Origin: Mycolicibacillus trivialis
GTDB taxonomy: Bacteria; Actinomycetota; Actinomycetes; Mycobacteriales; Mycobacteriaceae
Length of the DNA: 46,364 nt
NCBI RefSeq assembly: GCF_002102395.1
Contig: NZ_LQPZ01000022.1
Coordinates: 1-46,364 of the forward strand
Reading direction: 5' to 3'
Numbering within the stretch: the first letter of the stretch is position 1; each line of letters starts with the position of its first letter. The notes under the pieces are model-generated. The model saw only the letters and a program-made list of their open reading frames with translations. It searched no databases and had not been told where the DNA came from. Below are positions 17,027-26,017 of the stretch, in pieces. Position numbers and translations under genes: made by a program.

Positions 17027-18214
17027 ATGACGGTCTCCCGGCTGCAGCCCTACACCGCCACCACGGTGTTCGCCGAGGTGTCGGCGCTGGCCGCGCGGGT
17101 GGGCGCGGTGAACCTCGGGCAGGGTTTCCCCGACGAGGACGGCCCGCCGGCGATGCTGGCCGCCGCCCGCGACGCCATCGCCGAAGGGCACAACCAGTAC
17201 CCGCCCGGGATGGGCACGCCCGAGCTGCGCCGGGCCATCGCCGCGCAGCGCCGCCGCCATTACGGCGTCGAGCACGACCCGGACACCGAGATCCTGGTGA
17301 CCGTCGGGGCCACCGAGGCGATCGCCTGCGCGATGATCGGGCTGGTCGAGCCGGGCTCGGAAGTGCTGGTGATCGAGCCGTTCTACGACTCCTACTCCCC
17401 GGCCATCGCCATGGCCGGCGCGCACCGGGTGGCGGTGCCGCTGGTGCGCGACGGCAACGGTTTCGCCTTGGACGCCGACGCGCTGCGCGCCGCGGTCACC
17501 CCGCGCACCCGCGCGCTGATCGTCAACTCCCCGCACAACCCGACCGGCGCGGTGTTCAGCCCGGCCGAGTTGGCTGCGATCGCCGAGCTCGCCGTGGCCG
17601 CGGACCTGCTGGTGATCACCGACGAGGTCTACGAGCGGCTGGTGTTCTCCTCCCCCGGCGAGCACGCCCATCACCCGCTGGCCGGGTTCGACGGGATGGC
17701 CCAGCGCACCGTCAGCATCTCCAGCGCGGCGAAGATGTTCAGCTGCACCGGCTGGAAGATCGGCTGGGCGTGCGGGCCCGCGGAGCTCATCGCCGGGGTG
17801 CGCGCCGCCAAGCAGTACGTCACCTACTCCGGTGGGGCGCCGTTCCAGCCTGCGGTGGCGTTGGCCCTCGACACCGAGGACGACTGGGTGGAGGCGCAAC
17901 GCGCGGCGTTCCAGACCCGCCGCGACCGGCTGGCCGCGGGCTTGCGCGACATCGGGTTCGACGTGCACGACAGCGTCGGCACCTATTTCCTGTGCGCCGA
18001 CCCGCGCCCGCTGGGTTACGACGACGGTGCGGAGTTCTGCGCGCGGCTACCCGAGCAGGTGGGGGTCGCGGCGATCCCGATGGCGGCGTTCTGTGATCCG
18101 GCGATACCGCACTTCGGCGAGTGGAATCACCTGGTGCGCTTCACCTTCTGTAAGCGTGACGAAACCGTCGATGAGGGGTTGGCTCGGCTGTCGGCGCTTC
18201 GCTCGGCTCGTTGA
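17027..18214 (+). CDS. dapC: N-succinyldiaminopimelate aminotransferase DapC (class I/II PLP aminotransferase)
   Basis: A 395-residue fold-type I PLP aminotransferase. Motifs: NLGQGFPDEDGP near the N-terminus, TVGATEAIACAM (PLP phosphate cup), NSPHNPTGAVF, TDEVYERLVF with the pyridine-nitrogen Asp, SSAAKMFSCTGWKIGW with the Schiff-base Lys, and RFTFCKRDET binding the carboxylate. The frame opens upstream at 16829, but the ATG at 17027 gives the normal N-terminus. Synteny with Rv0858c (between fadA and the SRPBCC pair) supports DapC, the lysine/meso-diaminopimelate step. The 3' end overlaps the convergent SRPBCC gene by 74 bases. Confidence 0.88.
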   Translation: MTVSRLQPYTATTVFAEVSALAARVGAVNLGQGFPDEDGPPAMLAAARDAIAEGHNQYPPGMGTPELRRAIAAQRRRHYGVEHDPDTEILVTVGATEAIACAMIGLVEPGSEVLVIEPFYDSYSPAIAMAGAHRVAVPLVRDGNGFALDADALRAAVTPRTRALIVNSPHNPTGAVFSPAELAAIAELAVAADLLVITDEVYERLVFSSPGEHAHHPLAGFDGMAQRTVSISSAAKMFSCTGWKIGWACGPAELIAGVRAAKQYVTYSGGAPFQPAVALALDTEDDWVEAQRAAFQTRRDRLAAGLRDIGFDVHDSVGTYFLCADPRPLGYDDGAEFCARLPEQVGVAAIPMAAFCDPAIPHFGEWNHLVRFTFCKRDETVDEGLARLSALRSAR

Positions 18215-18677
18215 GTGGCGCCGGCGCCCCGGTGCGGGCGCGCACCGCGCGCATCACCTGTTTGCTGAGCTGCTCGGTGGCGATCTGCAACACCACGTTG
18301 CTGGCGCGTTTGACGACGAAGCCGGGGATCGGCCCGGAGGGTTCGACGGTGATGTCGAAGCGGACCCGGGTGCGGTTGACGCCCTCGTCGAACAGGTTGT
18401 ACTCGACGTGCTGGCCGCGCTGCTGGTAGGTGGATTTGGCGTCCCAGACCACCCAGTCGGGACCCCAGTGGTATTCCAGCAGTTCCTTGTCGACCAGCCC
18501 GAGGATCTTGATGGTGGCCCGCACGTGGTGCGGGCGGCCGTCAGCGTAGGTGTCGAGCACTTCCACCCGCTTGTGCAGCGGTGACCACGACGCCAGCGAT
18601 TCCACGTCGGCCAGCGCCTTCAGGATCAGCTCCCGCGGCGCGTCGATGACGACTTCACGCGATGCTCGAACAGCCAC
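18141..18677 (-). CDS. SRPBCC (START-like/polyketide cyclase) family protein, Rv0857-like
   Basis: A 178-residue soluble protein of the SRPBCC helix-grip fold: an N-terminal REVVIDAPRELILKALADVESLASWSP beta-helix-beta segment, a central strand region (LEYHWGPDWVVWDAK) and a long C-terminal helix (NVVLQIATEQLSKQVM). The last ~30 residues are a low-complexity Pro/Glu/Arg tail that exists only because the frame runs into dapC on the opposite strand. Such proteins bind hydrophobic ligands. It is about 45% similar by eye to the next gene and corresponds to Rv0857. Confidence 0.82.
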   Translation of the reverse strand: MAVRASREVVIDAPRELILKALADVESLASWSPLHKRVEVLDTYADGRPHHVRATIKILGLVDKELLEYHWGPDWVVWDAKSTYQQRGQHVEYNLFDEGVNRTRVRFDITVEPSGPIPGFVVKRASNVVLQIATEQLSKQVMRAVRARTGAPAPLNEPSEAPTAEPTPHRRFRHAYRR

Positions 18678-18748
18678 TACGCCGAGGGTAGCCCTTTATC
18701 ACGGCGTCGGCTCGCATTCGTCGAACCGGTCGTGAACGTGTCGGGCGG

Positions 18749-19189
18749 TCAGCCCTTCTTGACCTTGAGGACCTGCTTGCGCAGACCGTCGGTGGCGGTT
18801 TCCATGGCGCCCTTCATGGTTCGTTTCAGCAGGAAGCCGGGGATCGGCACCGAGGGGTCGACGTCGATGTCGAAGCGAACCTTGGTCTTGTCGCCCTGCG
18901 GGGTCAGCGTGTACTTGGCGTCCTGGGAGCGCAGTTGCCCGGCCGACACCAGCGTCCAGCTGACCGCGTTGTCGCTCCAGGTGTACTCCACGACCTGCTC
19001 GTCGGTGAGCCCGGCGGCCTTGATGGTCATCTTGACCTGGCGGGGGCGTCCGTCGTCGTAGCTGTCGAGCACCTCCGCGCTCTTGTACTGCGGCGACCAC
19101 GTCGGAACGGTCTCCACAGCGGCGATCACGTCGAGGATCTCCTCGGGGGAGGCTTCGATGACGACTTCACGGGAATCCTTCACAGCCAT
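18749..19189 (-). CDS. SRPBCC (START-like) family protein, Rv0856-like
   Basis: A 146-residue paralogue of the gene at 18141, sharing the opening (MAVKDSREVVIEA against MAVRASREVVIDA), a WSP motif near residue 31, VEVLD/AEVLD, DGRP, VRFDI and PIPGF motifs. It ends at a normal length (KVLKVKKG) without the extra tail of its sister. The pair probably arose by tandem duplication and occupies the Rv0856-Rv0857 position. A ligand-binding role is inferred from fold only. Confidence 0.82.
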   Translation of the reverse strand: MAVKDSREVVIEASPEEILDVIAAVETVPTWSPQYKSAEVLDSYDDGRPRQVKMTIKAAGLTDEQVVEYTWSDNAVSWTLVSAGQLRSQDAKYTLTPQGDKTKVRFDIDVDPSVPIPGFLLKRTMKGAMETATDGLRKQVLKVKKG

Positions 19190-19234
19190 GCCCGGAACGA
19201 TAGCGGGCGCGGCGGAGAGCCGGGAGGTTTCGCC

Positions 19235-19921
19235 TCAGTTGACCCCGGCGCGCAGGAACGGGCGGTCCACCCCGGCGCCGGGTCCGTCGAAGTGCCACCA
19301 CTCCCCGGAGTAGACGCTCAGCCCGCCGGCGTTCATCGCCGAGCGCAGCCGGGCGCGGTTGCGCTGGGCGGCCGGCGAGACCCCGTCGGTGGCGTCGGCG
19401 TGCGCGCGCGGAGTGAAGTCGTCGAAACCGGTGCCCATGTCGGCCAGGCAGATTCCGGTCCGGCCGGCCGGGCAGTGCTGCGGGCCGGCGAGGGTGACGT
19501 CGACCGAACGGCCGGCCTCGTGGCTGCGGGCGTAGTCGCCGGGGCGGGCGACCCAGGCGGGGTCGGGCACCACCTGGAACATCCGGACCTGCACGGCGTG
19601 CGGGCGGTAGCAGTCCCAGAACACCAGCCGCTCGCCGCCGGCGCGCAGCTGCTGCGCCGCGGTGGCCAGCCCGTCGCCCATCGACTCATGGACCAGGCAG
19701 CGGGCGTCGGCGGGGTAGAGCTGCACGCCGGTGAAGTTGTTGGTGGTGGCGTAGCGCAGGTCGACGATCGCGTCGGGGACCACGCTGCGCACGTCGAGCA
19801 GGCCGTCGGCCTGGGCGGCCGGGCTGACCGGGGGCACGTCGGCGACCGCCGGTGCGGCGGTCGTGATCATCACCGCGGCCACAGCCGCCAGCATCGACAG
19901 ACCCGCACGCATGGGCTCCAC
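19235..19921 (-). CDS. Secreted VanX-like D-alanyl-D-alanine dipeptidase
   Basis: A 228-residue peptidase M15D family protein with a signal peptide (LSMLAAVAAVMITTAAPAVA-D). The mature enzyme has DLRYATTNNFTG, the zinc motif SHEAGRSVDVTL (SxHxxGxAxD type), the FWDCYRP region and the EWWHF motif carrying the catalytic Glu and third zinc ligand. All catalytic elements are present. Family members cleave D-Ala-D-Ala or release dipeptides from peptidoglycan. Export argues for wall turnover rather than VanX-type cytoplasmic vancomycin resistance, and there are no vanH/vanA genes nearby. An alternative start four codons in is equally plausible. Confidence 0.87.
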   Translation of the reverse strand: MEPMRAGLSMLAAVAAVMITTAAPAVADVPPVSPAAQADGLLDVRSVVPDAIVDLRYATTNNFTGVQLYPADARCLVHESMGDGLATAAQQLRAGGERLVFWDCYRPHAVQVRMFQVVPDPAWVARPGDYARSHEAGRSVDVTLAGPQHCPAGRTGICLADMGTGFDDFTPRAHADATDGVSPAAQRNRARLRSAMNAGGLSVYSGEWWHFDGPGAGVDRPFLRAGVN

Positions 19922-19998
19922 GGTAGCCGCTCAGCACCGCCCGCCAGCGTGGCTGCGGGTCCGCCCCAAGGAGTCGCCACGGCGAGACAAGAATCCAC

Positions 19999-20027
19999 CG
20001 CTATGATAACGCTATGATTGCGCTATG
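19999..20027 (+). promoter_or_regulatory. Three 11-bp CGCTATG iterons covering the vapB promoter and start codon
   Basis: CGCTATG occurs at 19999, 20010 and 20021, exactly 11 bases apart; the first two units share CGCTATGAT. The TATGAT within units one and two resembles a -10 box, and the third unit contains the antitoxin ATG (20025). Same-face spacing suits an operator for antitoxin-toxin autorepression, and the transcript may be leaderless or nearly so. Confidence 0.5.
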
Positions 20028-20306
20028 GGCACCGAGATCCGGCAATCCGACCTCCGGAACGACAACGCCGCCGTCATGCGGCGGGTAGCAGCAGGCGAGT
20101 CGTTCGTGGTCACGGTCAGCGGTCGGCCGGTGGCCGACGTGATCCCGCATCGGGCGACGACCCGCCGTCGATTCGTGCCCGCAGCAGAGGCCCTCGCCGC
20201 GCTCACCGCGAGCCCCCTCTCCGACGAGGAGGCACAACGGTGGTGGCACGACATCCGCGAAGGCGACCCGGATACCCCCGACGACCCGTGGACGCGGGAT
20301 GGCTGA
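20025..20306 (+). CDS. vapB: Phd/YefM-type antitoxin (VapB)
   Basis: A 93-residue antitoxin. The N-terminal Phd/YefM fold is visible as EIRQSDLRNDNAAVMRRVAAGESFVVTVSGRPVADVIP, the DNA-binding and dimerisation half. The acidic, Trp-containing C-terminal tail (SDEEAQRWWHDI) would wrap the toxin. Its end overlaps the toxin start by 8 bases, the usual antitoxin-first order. It probably represses its own promoter through the upstream 11-bp iterons. Confidence 0.88.
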   Translation: MGTEIRQSDLRNDNAAVMRRVAAGESFVVTVSGRPVADVIPHRATTRRRFVPAAEALAALTASPLSDEEAQRWWHDIREGDPDTPDDPWTRDG

Positions 20307-20712
20307 GGAGCCACGTCGCGCTCTCCTCGATACGTCGGCGGTGATCACCCCGCCGACTACACAACAATTGGGCCGGTACGCCGACGAGGTGGCGGTCTCG
20401 GTGATCACGATCGCGGAGTTGCAGTACGGCGTCACCGCCGCGGACGATCCCCTGGAACAGATGCGCCGCCGTCAACGCGTGCAGCACACCCTCGACGTGT
20501 TCGAGGTGTTGCCGTTCGACATCCCCACCACCGAGTACTACGGGGCGTTGGCGACGTTGGTCCGTCGCGGCGGGCGGAATCCTCGCGCCCGACGGATGGA
20601 CCTACAGATGGCGGCCACCGCCGCCCGGCACGGTCTGATGTTGTTGACCCGCAACGCCGGAGACTTCGCGGGGCTGGATTCAGCCCTGACCGTCATCGAC
20701 CTGTCGCAGTGA
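20299..20712 (+). CDS. vapC: PIN-domain ribonuclease toxin (VapC)
   Basis: A 137-residue PIN-domain protein expected to cleave RNA in a Mg-dependent way until bound by its antitoxin. Acidic catalytic residues are in place: D11 (LLDTSAVI), E40 (TIAELQYG), D101 (MDLQMAATA) and the TRNAGDF motif at ~117-123. The start lies within the antitoxin coding end. Intact by sequence; the RNA target cannot be predicted. Confidence 0.9.
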   Translation: MAEEPRRALLDTSAVITPPTTQQLGRYADEVAVSVITIAELQYGVTAADDPLEQMRRRQRVQHTLDVFEVLPFDIPTTEYYGALATLVRRGGRNPRARRMDLQMAATAARHGLMLLTRNAGDFAGLDSALTVIDLSQ

Positions 20713-20771
20713 GCCGCGCATAAGTCGGGGCACCCGCGGGCACGTGACCGGCCCGTTCCACGGCCGGCCGC

Positions 20772-21597
20772 TCAGCACCGCCCGCCGGGCAGCTCGTCGG
20801 CGTGGCTGCGAGTCCACTGCCCCAGCGCGTCGAGCATGGCCACGGCGGTGTCGTGGCTGCCGTCGTCGGGCTGGACGGCCAGCGCGACACCGACGGTTCC
20901 GGCGGCGTTGGTCACCACCGCGAGCTGGCGCAACAGGTAGCCGCCGTCGCGCAGCGGCCCCCAGCCGGCTTTGCTGGCGGTGTCGGCGCCGGCCAGTCCC
21001 CAGCGCTGCCCGGGGACGATGCGGCGCATCTCGGTCAGCACCGGCTCGGCATCTGGGACGCACGGCAGGCCGAAGGCGAAGCGGGCGGCGTCGAGCCCAG
21101 TCCAGCGGGTCTGGCCGAACGGGCTGTAGGGCGGGTAGACCTGTTCGGTCTGCACGACGGTGTCGCCGCTGCCGGCCTCGGAGAGCACCTCGTGGACCTG
21201 CTCACCGGCGGCGGCCGGGTCGCCGAGCAGCTGCCACAGCGCCATCGCGGCGTCGTTGTCGGAGGCGGTGATGGCGCGGGTGATCAGCGGGGTCGCGGTG
21301 GCGGCGTCGACGCGCAACGCGGCGATGGAGATCGGGACCTTGATCGTCGACCAGGCCGGGCCGACGGTCCAGTCCCCGAAGCTCAGGTCGGTGTCCCCGG
21401 CGTGCACGGCCAGCCCGACCTGCCCGGGCGGCAGGGTGTCGAGCAGGGCGGTGAAGGCGGTGGCCAGCGGGGTCGGCGGCGGGAGCGGCGACGCGGCGGA
21501 GGTGGTCGTAGGTTCGGCGGGGGTCGGTTCAGTCCTCCGGTCGCACCCGGTGGTCACCGTCAGCAACAGTGCGACGGCCAGCGCGGCGAACCGGGTC

Positions 21598-21614
<17 letters not shown>
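20772..21614 (-). CDS. Beta-lactamase-like serine hydrolase lipoprotein
   Basis: A 280-residue lipoprotein. The GTG at 21614 gives a lipoprotein signal (LALAV-type hydrophobic core ending VTTGC, lipidated Cys ~24); the frame extends further upstream only inside the kinase gene. After a Pro/Thr linker comes a class A beta-lactamase/transpeptidase-like domain: STIK at 89-92 (SxxK nucleophile), SDN at 118-120, and SKAGWG near 220 in the KTG position. A classical Glu166 equivalent is not obvious, so substrate and beta-lactam hydrolysis are uncertain. It overlaps the end of the upstream kinase gene by 17 bases, so the two are probably co-expressed, and the hydrolase may act in the wall under that kinase. 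Confidence 0.8.
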
Positions 21615-23094
<1,480 letters not shown>

Positions 23095-23149
23095 CCACTT
23101 GACCCGCTAAGACGCCGTGAAAACGCCGATTCCGGCGTACGCTCCGCCC

Positions 23150-24595
23150 ATGCCGCTGTCCGCGGGCGACACGTTTGCCGGTTTCACCATCGTTCGGTTG
23201 TTGGGCGCCGGTGGAATGGGCGAGGTCTATCTGGCCGAACACCCGCGCCTGAACCGCAGCGATGCGCTGAAGATCCTGCCTGCGGCGTTCTCCGCAGACG
23301 ACAACTATCGGCGCCGGTTCGAGCGGGAGGCCGATCTCGCTGCGTCGCTGTGGCACCCGCACATCGTCGGCGTGCACGACCGTGGCGAGTTCGACGGTCA
23401 ACTCTGGCTTTCCATGGATTACGTCGACGGCACCGACGCCTCGGTGCTGCGGCGGGAGCGCTACCCCGCCGGCATGCCGCGGGCGGAAGTGGGTGAGATC
23501 GTCACCGCGATCGCCGCGGCGCTCGATTTCGCCCACCATCGCGGGCTGCTGCACCGCGACGTGAAACCCGCGAATATCCTTCTCACCCGACCAGAATTCG
23601 GGTCACGACGAATCTTGCTGGCCGACTTCGGGATCGCGCGTGAATTGCGCGACGCGACGCGGTTGACCGCCACCAACATGACGTTGGGCACGCTCAGCTA
23701 CGCCGCACCCGAACAGTTGGCCGGCGAGTCGATCGACGGTCGCGCCGACCAGTACGCGCTGGCGGGCACCGCCTACCATCTGCTGGCCGGAAGCGCGCCG
23801 TTCGATGATCCGAGTCCGGCGGTGGTGATCAGCCGGCACCTGCACGCACCCGTGCCGCCGATCTCCTCGGTCAAGCCCGAGCTGGCCGCCCTCGACCCGG
23901 TGTTCGCCCGGGCTCTGGCCAAGGATCCGGCGCAACGCTTTCCGAACTGTGCGGAGTTCGCGGCCGCGCTGGAGCGCGCCGGTTCCGTCGCCCCGGCTCA
24001 TTTCGCTCCCCCGCCCCCGCGTCCGGTACGCCCACAACCCGCACCGACAGCCTCTGCTGTGCCGGTGGCACTGATATCCGCGCTCGTCGTCGCCGGGCTT
24101 CTCCTCCTCGGCGTCATGGTGTGGGTCGGCACCCGATTGGCGGGCTCCAACAGCGGTGAGCACGCCGCAGCGACCACAACAACACCCTCCGCTCACACCG
24201 CCGCCCCGCAACTCGACACGACCTCGTCGACCACGACATCAGCGAACTCGGCGACGACCACGACCCTCGCCATGCTGCTCCCCGACGCCGACGAGCAGGG
24301 CTTTCTGTCCGGCGGCGCGCGGTGCGATTCGGGTGATCGTGCGGCACTGGTGGTTCGCACCGAGTACTCCAGGGCGGTGGTCTGCACCACCACGGCTCAG
24401 CACCTGTACTACCGCGGCGTCCGGGTCAGCGACGGCGCCGGCATCGAACTCGGCCACGTCCAGCCGATGCCGGGTGGTTTCGTCGCGATCAACGACCGTG
24501 ATCCGACCCGCTACGAGGTGACCCACGGCGGGTTGCGCATCGTTCAGAACGGCCGGGAGATTTCTTACGAGCCGGCGATCGCGGCGGCGCCGTGA
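23150..24595 (+). CDS. Receptor Ser/Thr protein kinase with small two-cysteine extracellular domain
   Basis: A 481-residue membrane kinase. The ATG at 23150 is chosen over a GTG at 23117 because its [12 protein letters not shown] start lines up with the starts of the three kinases downstream. Kinase motifs are intact: GAGGMG, ALK lysine, [19 protein letters not shown]. One TM helix ([20 protein letters not shown]) is followed by a long Thr/Ser stalk (likely O-glycosylated, by analogy) and a ~95-residue C-terminal domain with two cysteines (GARCDSG and VVCTT) and beta-rich pattern. It is not PknH-like and not PASTA. It is followed after 119 bases by a lipoprotein gene. Confidence 0.88.
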   Translation: MPLSAGDTFAGFTIVRLLGAGGMGEVYLAEHPRLNRSDALKILPAAFSADDNYRRRFEREADLAASLWHPHIVGVHDRGEFDGQLWLSMDYVDGTDASVLRRERYPAGMPRAEVGEIVTAIAAALDFAHHRGLLHRDVKPANILLTRPEFGSRRILLADFGIARELRDATRLTATNMTLGTLSYAAPEQLAGESIDGRADQYALAGTAYHLLAGSAPFDDPSPAVVISRHLHAPVPPISSVKPELAALDPVFARALAKDPAQRFPNCAEFAAALERAGSVAPAHFAPPPPRPVRPQPAPTASAVPVALISALVVAGLLLLGVMVWVGTRLAGSNSGEHAAATTTTPSAHTAAPQLDTTSSTTTSANSATTTTLAMLLPDADEQGFLSGGARCDSGDRAALVVRTEYSRAVVCTTTAQHLYYRGVRVSDGAGIELGHVQPMPGGFVAINDRDPTRYEVTHGGLRIVQNGREISYEPAIAAAP

Positions 24596-24714
24596 CCCCG
24601 CGTCGGGTCCCAATCTCGTATTTGTGTGAATCGGCCCCTGGGCCGCCAGGTAAATTTGCAGCACCGAAACTCGGCAGCCCCAGCCAACCAGCTGCCCGAC
24701 GGGAGAGGAAACAC

Positions 24715-25965
24715 GTGAGGCCCACCGTGTCGCGCACGGCCACCACCGCGCTGGCAACGTCGCTGCTCCTGCTCACCGGCTGCACCACCGTCTACCCCGG
24801 CGTCGGCGTGCGCAACCCGCACGCCGACCAGAACGTCAACGTCAGCCTGCTGGACACCGGCAACTTCCCCACCAAGCCCAGCGAACCGCTGGGCACCGCC
24901 AAAACCCGGGAAGCAGGAGCCCTGGTCGAGGCGCGCCGGTTGGCCGATGTGGTGACGGTGCCGTTCGAGGCCGATCCGGCGCTGACCAAGTCCGGTGGTG
25001 CCGCGGGTGCCGTGACCATCGGGAACGACATCGGGTTCAGCTATTTCTCTGAAGACACCGGCGTCGGGGTGGCGATCACCAATGCGGTCAACGACGGCGG
25101 CCTGATCACCGGGTTCAAAACCAACGCCGAGTCCGAGATCGGCTCCAACGGCCTGGCGAAGCTCAAGCACGTGGTGGTGCGCTTCGCCACGCCGGAGGAC
25201 GCGACGAAAGCCGTCGACGCGATGGCCGACCATGCAGAACACGAAGCCACCGAATACAACCCGCCGCGCCAGGCACAACCGATTCCGGATCGCCCTGAGA
25301 TACGCGCATTTTCGAGCTCTGACGAGGACAAACGCTCGAACGTGTTCACGTTCGTGGCGCACGGCACCTACGCGCTGATCGACTTCGCCGAGGTCGCCTA
25401 CCGCAAGACCAACCTCGACGATGCGATCCGGCTGGCGACCACCACGATCGACAAGCAAATCCCGCCGCTGGACGGCTTCCAGGCAACGCCGGTGGACAAG
25501 CTCGCCGATCTCGAGATCGACCCCAGCGGGCTGCAGGCGCGGACCCTGCCGATACCGAAGAACGCCAGTTCCAGCGCACAGCCGGGGGTCTACGGCGCGC
25601 ACGGGGCCCTGCACTTCATGGCCAACCCGCAGCGCAGCCAGAAAACCTTCGACGACACCGGAATGACCGAACTGTCGCGCGCCGGCGCCACCGTGTACCA
25701 AGCCCGCGACGAGAACTCGGCCAAGAAACTCGCCGACGACATCGTCGCCGAAATCGGTGGGATGAAATACCCGTCGTACCTGCCCGACGACCCGATCAGC
25801 AACCTGCCGGGCTCGAAGTGCCTGAAGCCCGACGGTGACAGCACGCTCTACGCGTTCCGGTGCGTGGTCAGTGTCGACCGCTACGTGATCGAGATCGGCG
25901 GACCCAGCGCCGTGGAGGCCCGCCGCATGGCCTCCGCCCAATACGTGATGCTCACCGCGAAATAG
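24715..25965 (+). CDS. Lipoprotein, DUF7373-like (paralogue of the gene at 27970)
   Basis: A 416-residue lipoprotein from a GTG at 24715, preceded by GGGAGAGG. The signal peptide ends in LLLLTGC with Cys near residue 24. The mature protein shares motifs with the gene at 27970: EARRLADVVTVPFEADPALT, TPVDKLADLEIDPSGLQARTL, a late LPGSKC, and FRCVVSVDRYVIEI ahead of a C-terminal YVMLTAK. Two C-terminal cysteines could pair. I link it from memory to the DUF7373 lipoproteins of mycobacteria and relatives, whose function is unknown. Its place between two receptor kinases suggests it is a surface partner or reporter for them. Confidence 0.78.
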   Translation: MRPTVSRTATTALATSLLLLTGCTTVYPGVGVRNPHADQNVNVSLLDTGNFPTKPSEPLGTAKTREAGALVEARRLADVVTVPFEADPALTKSGGAAGAVTIGNDIGFSYFSEDTGVGVAITNAVNDGGLITGFKTNAESEIGSNGLAKLKHVVVRFATPEDATKAVDAMADHAEHEATEYNPPRQAQPIPDRPEIRAFSSSDEDKRSNVFTFVAHGTYALIDFAEVAYRKTNLDDAIRLATTTIDKQIPPLDGFQATPVDKLADLEIDPSGLQARTLPIPKNASSSAQPGVYGAHGALHFMANPQRSQKTFDDTGMTELSRAGATVYQARDENSAKKLADDIVAEIGGMKYPSYLPDDPISNLPGSKCLKPDGDSTLYAFRCVVSVDRYVIEIGGPSAVEARRMASAQYVMLTAK

Positions 25966-26017
25966 TGCACCGATCGATGCGACCCGCAACCCCTGACGAC
26001 CACCAAGCGAGGCCACA

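Noticed and set aside
19235..19921. Vancomycin-resistance (vanHAX-type) locus
   Set aside because: Only the VanX-like dipeptidase is present, it carries a signal peptide, and no vanH or vanA ligase is nearby.
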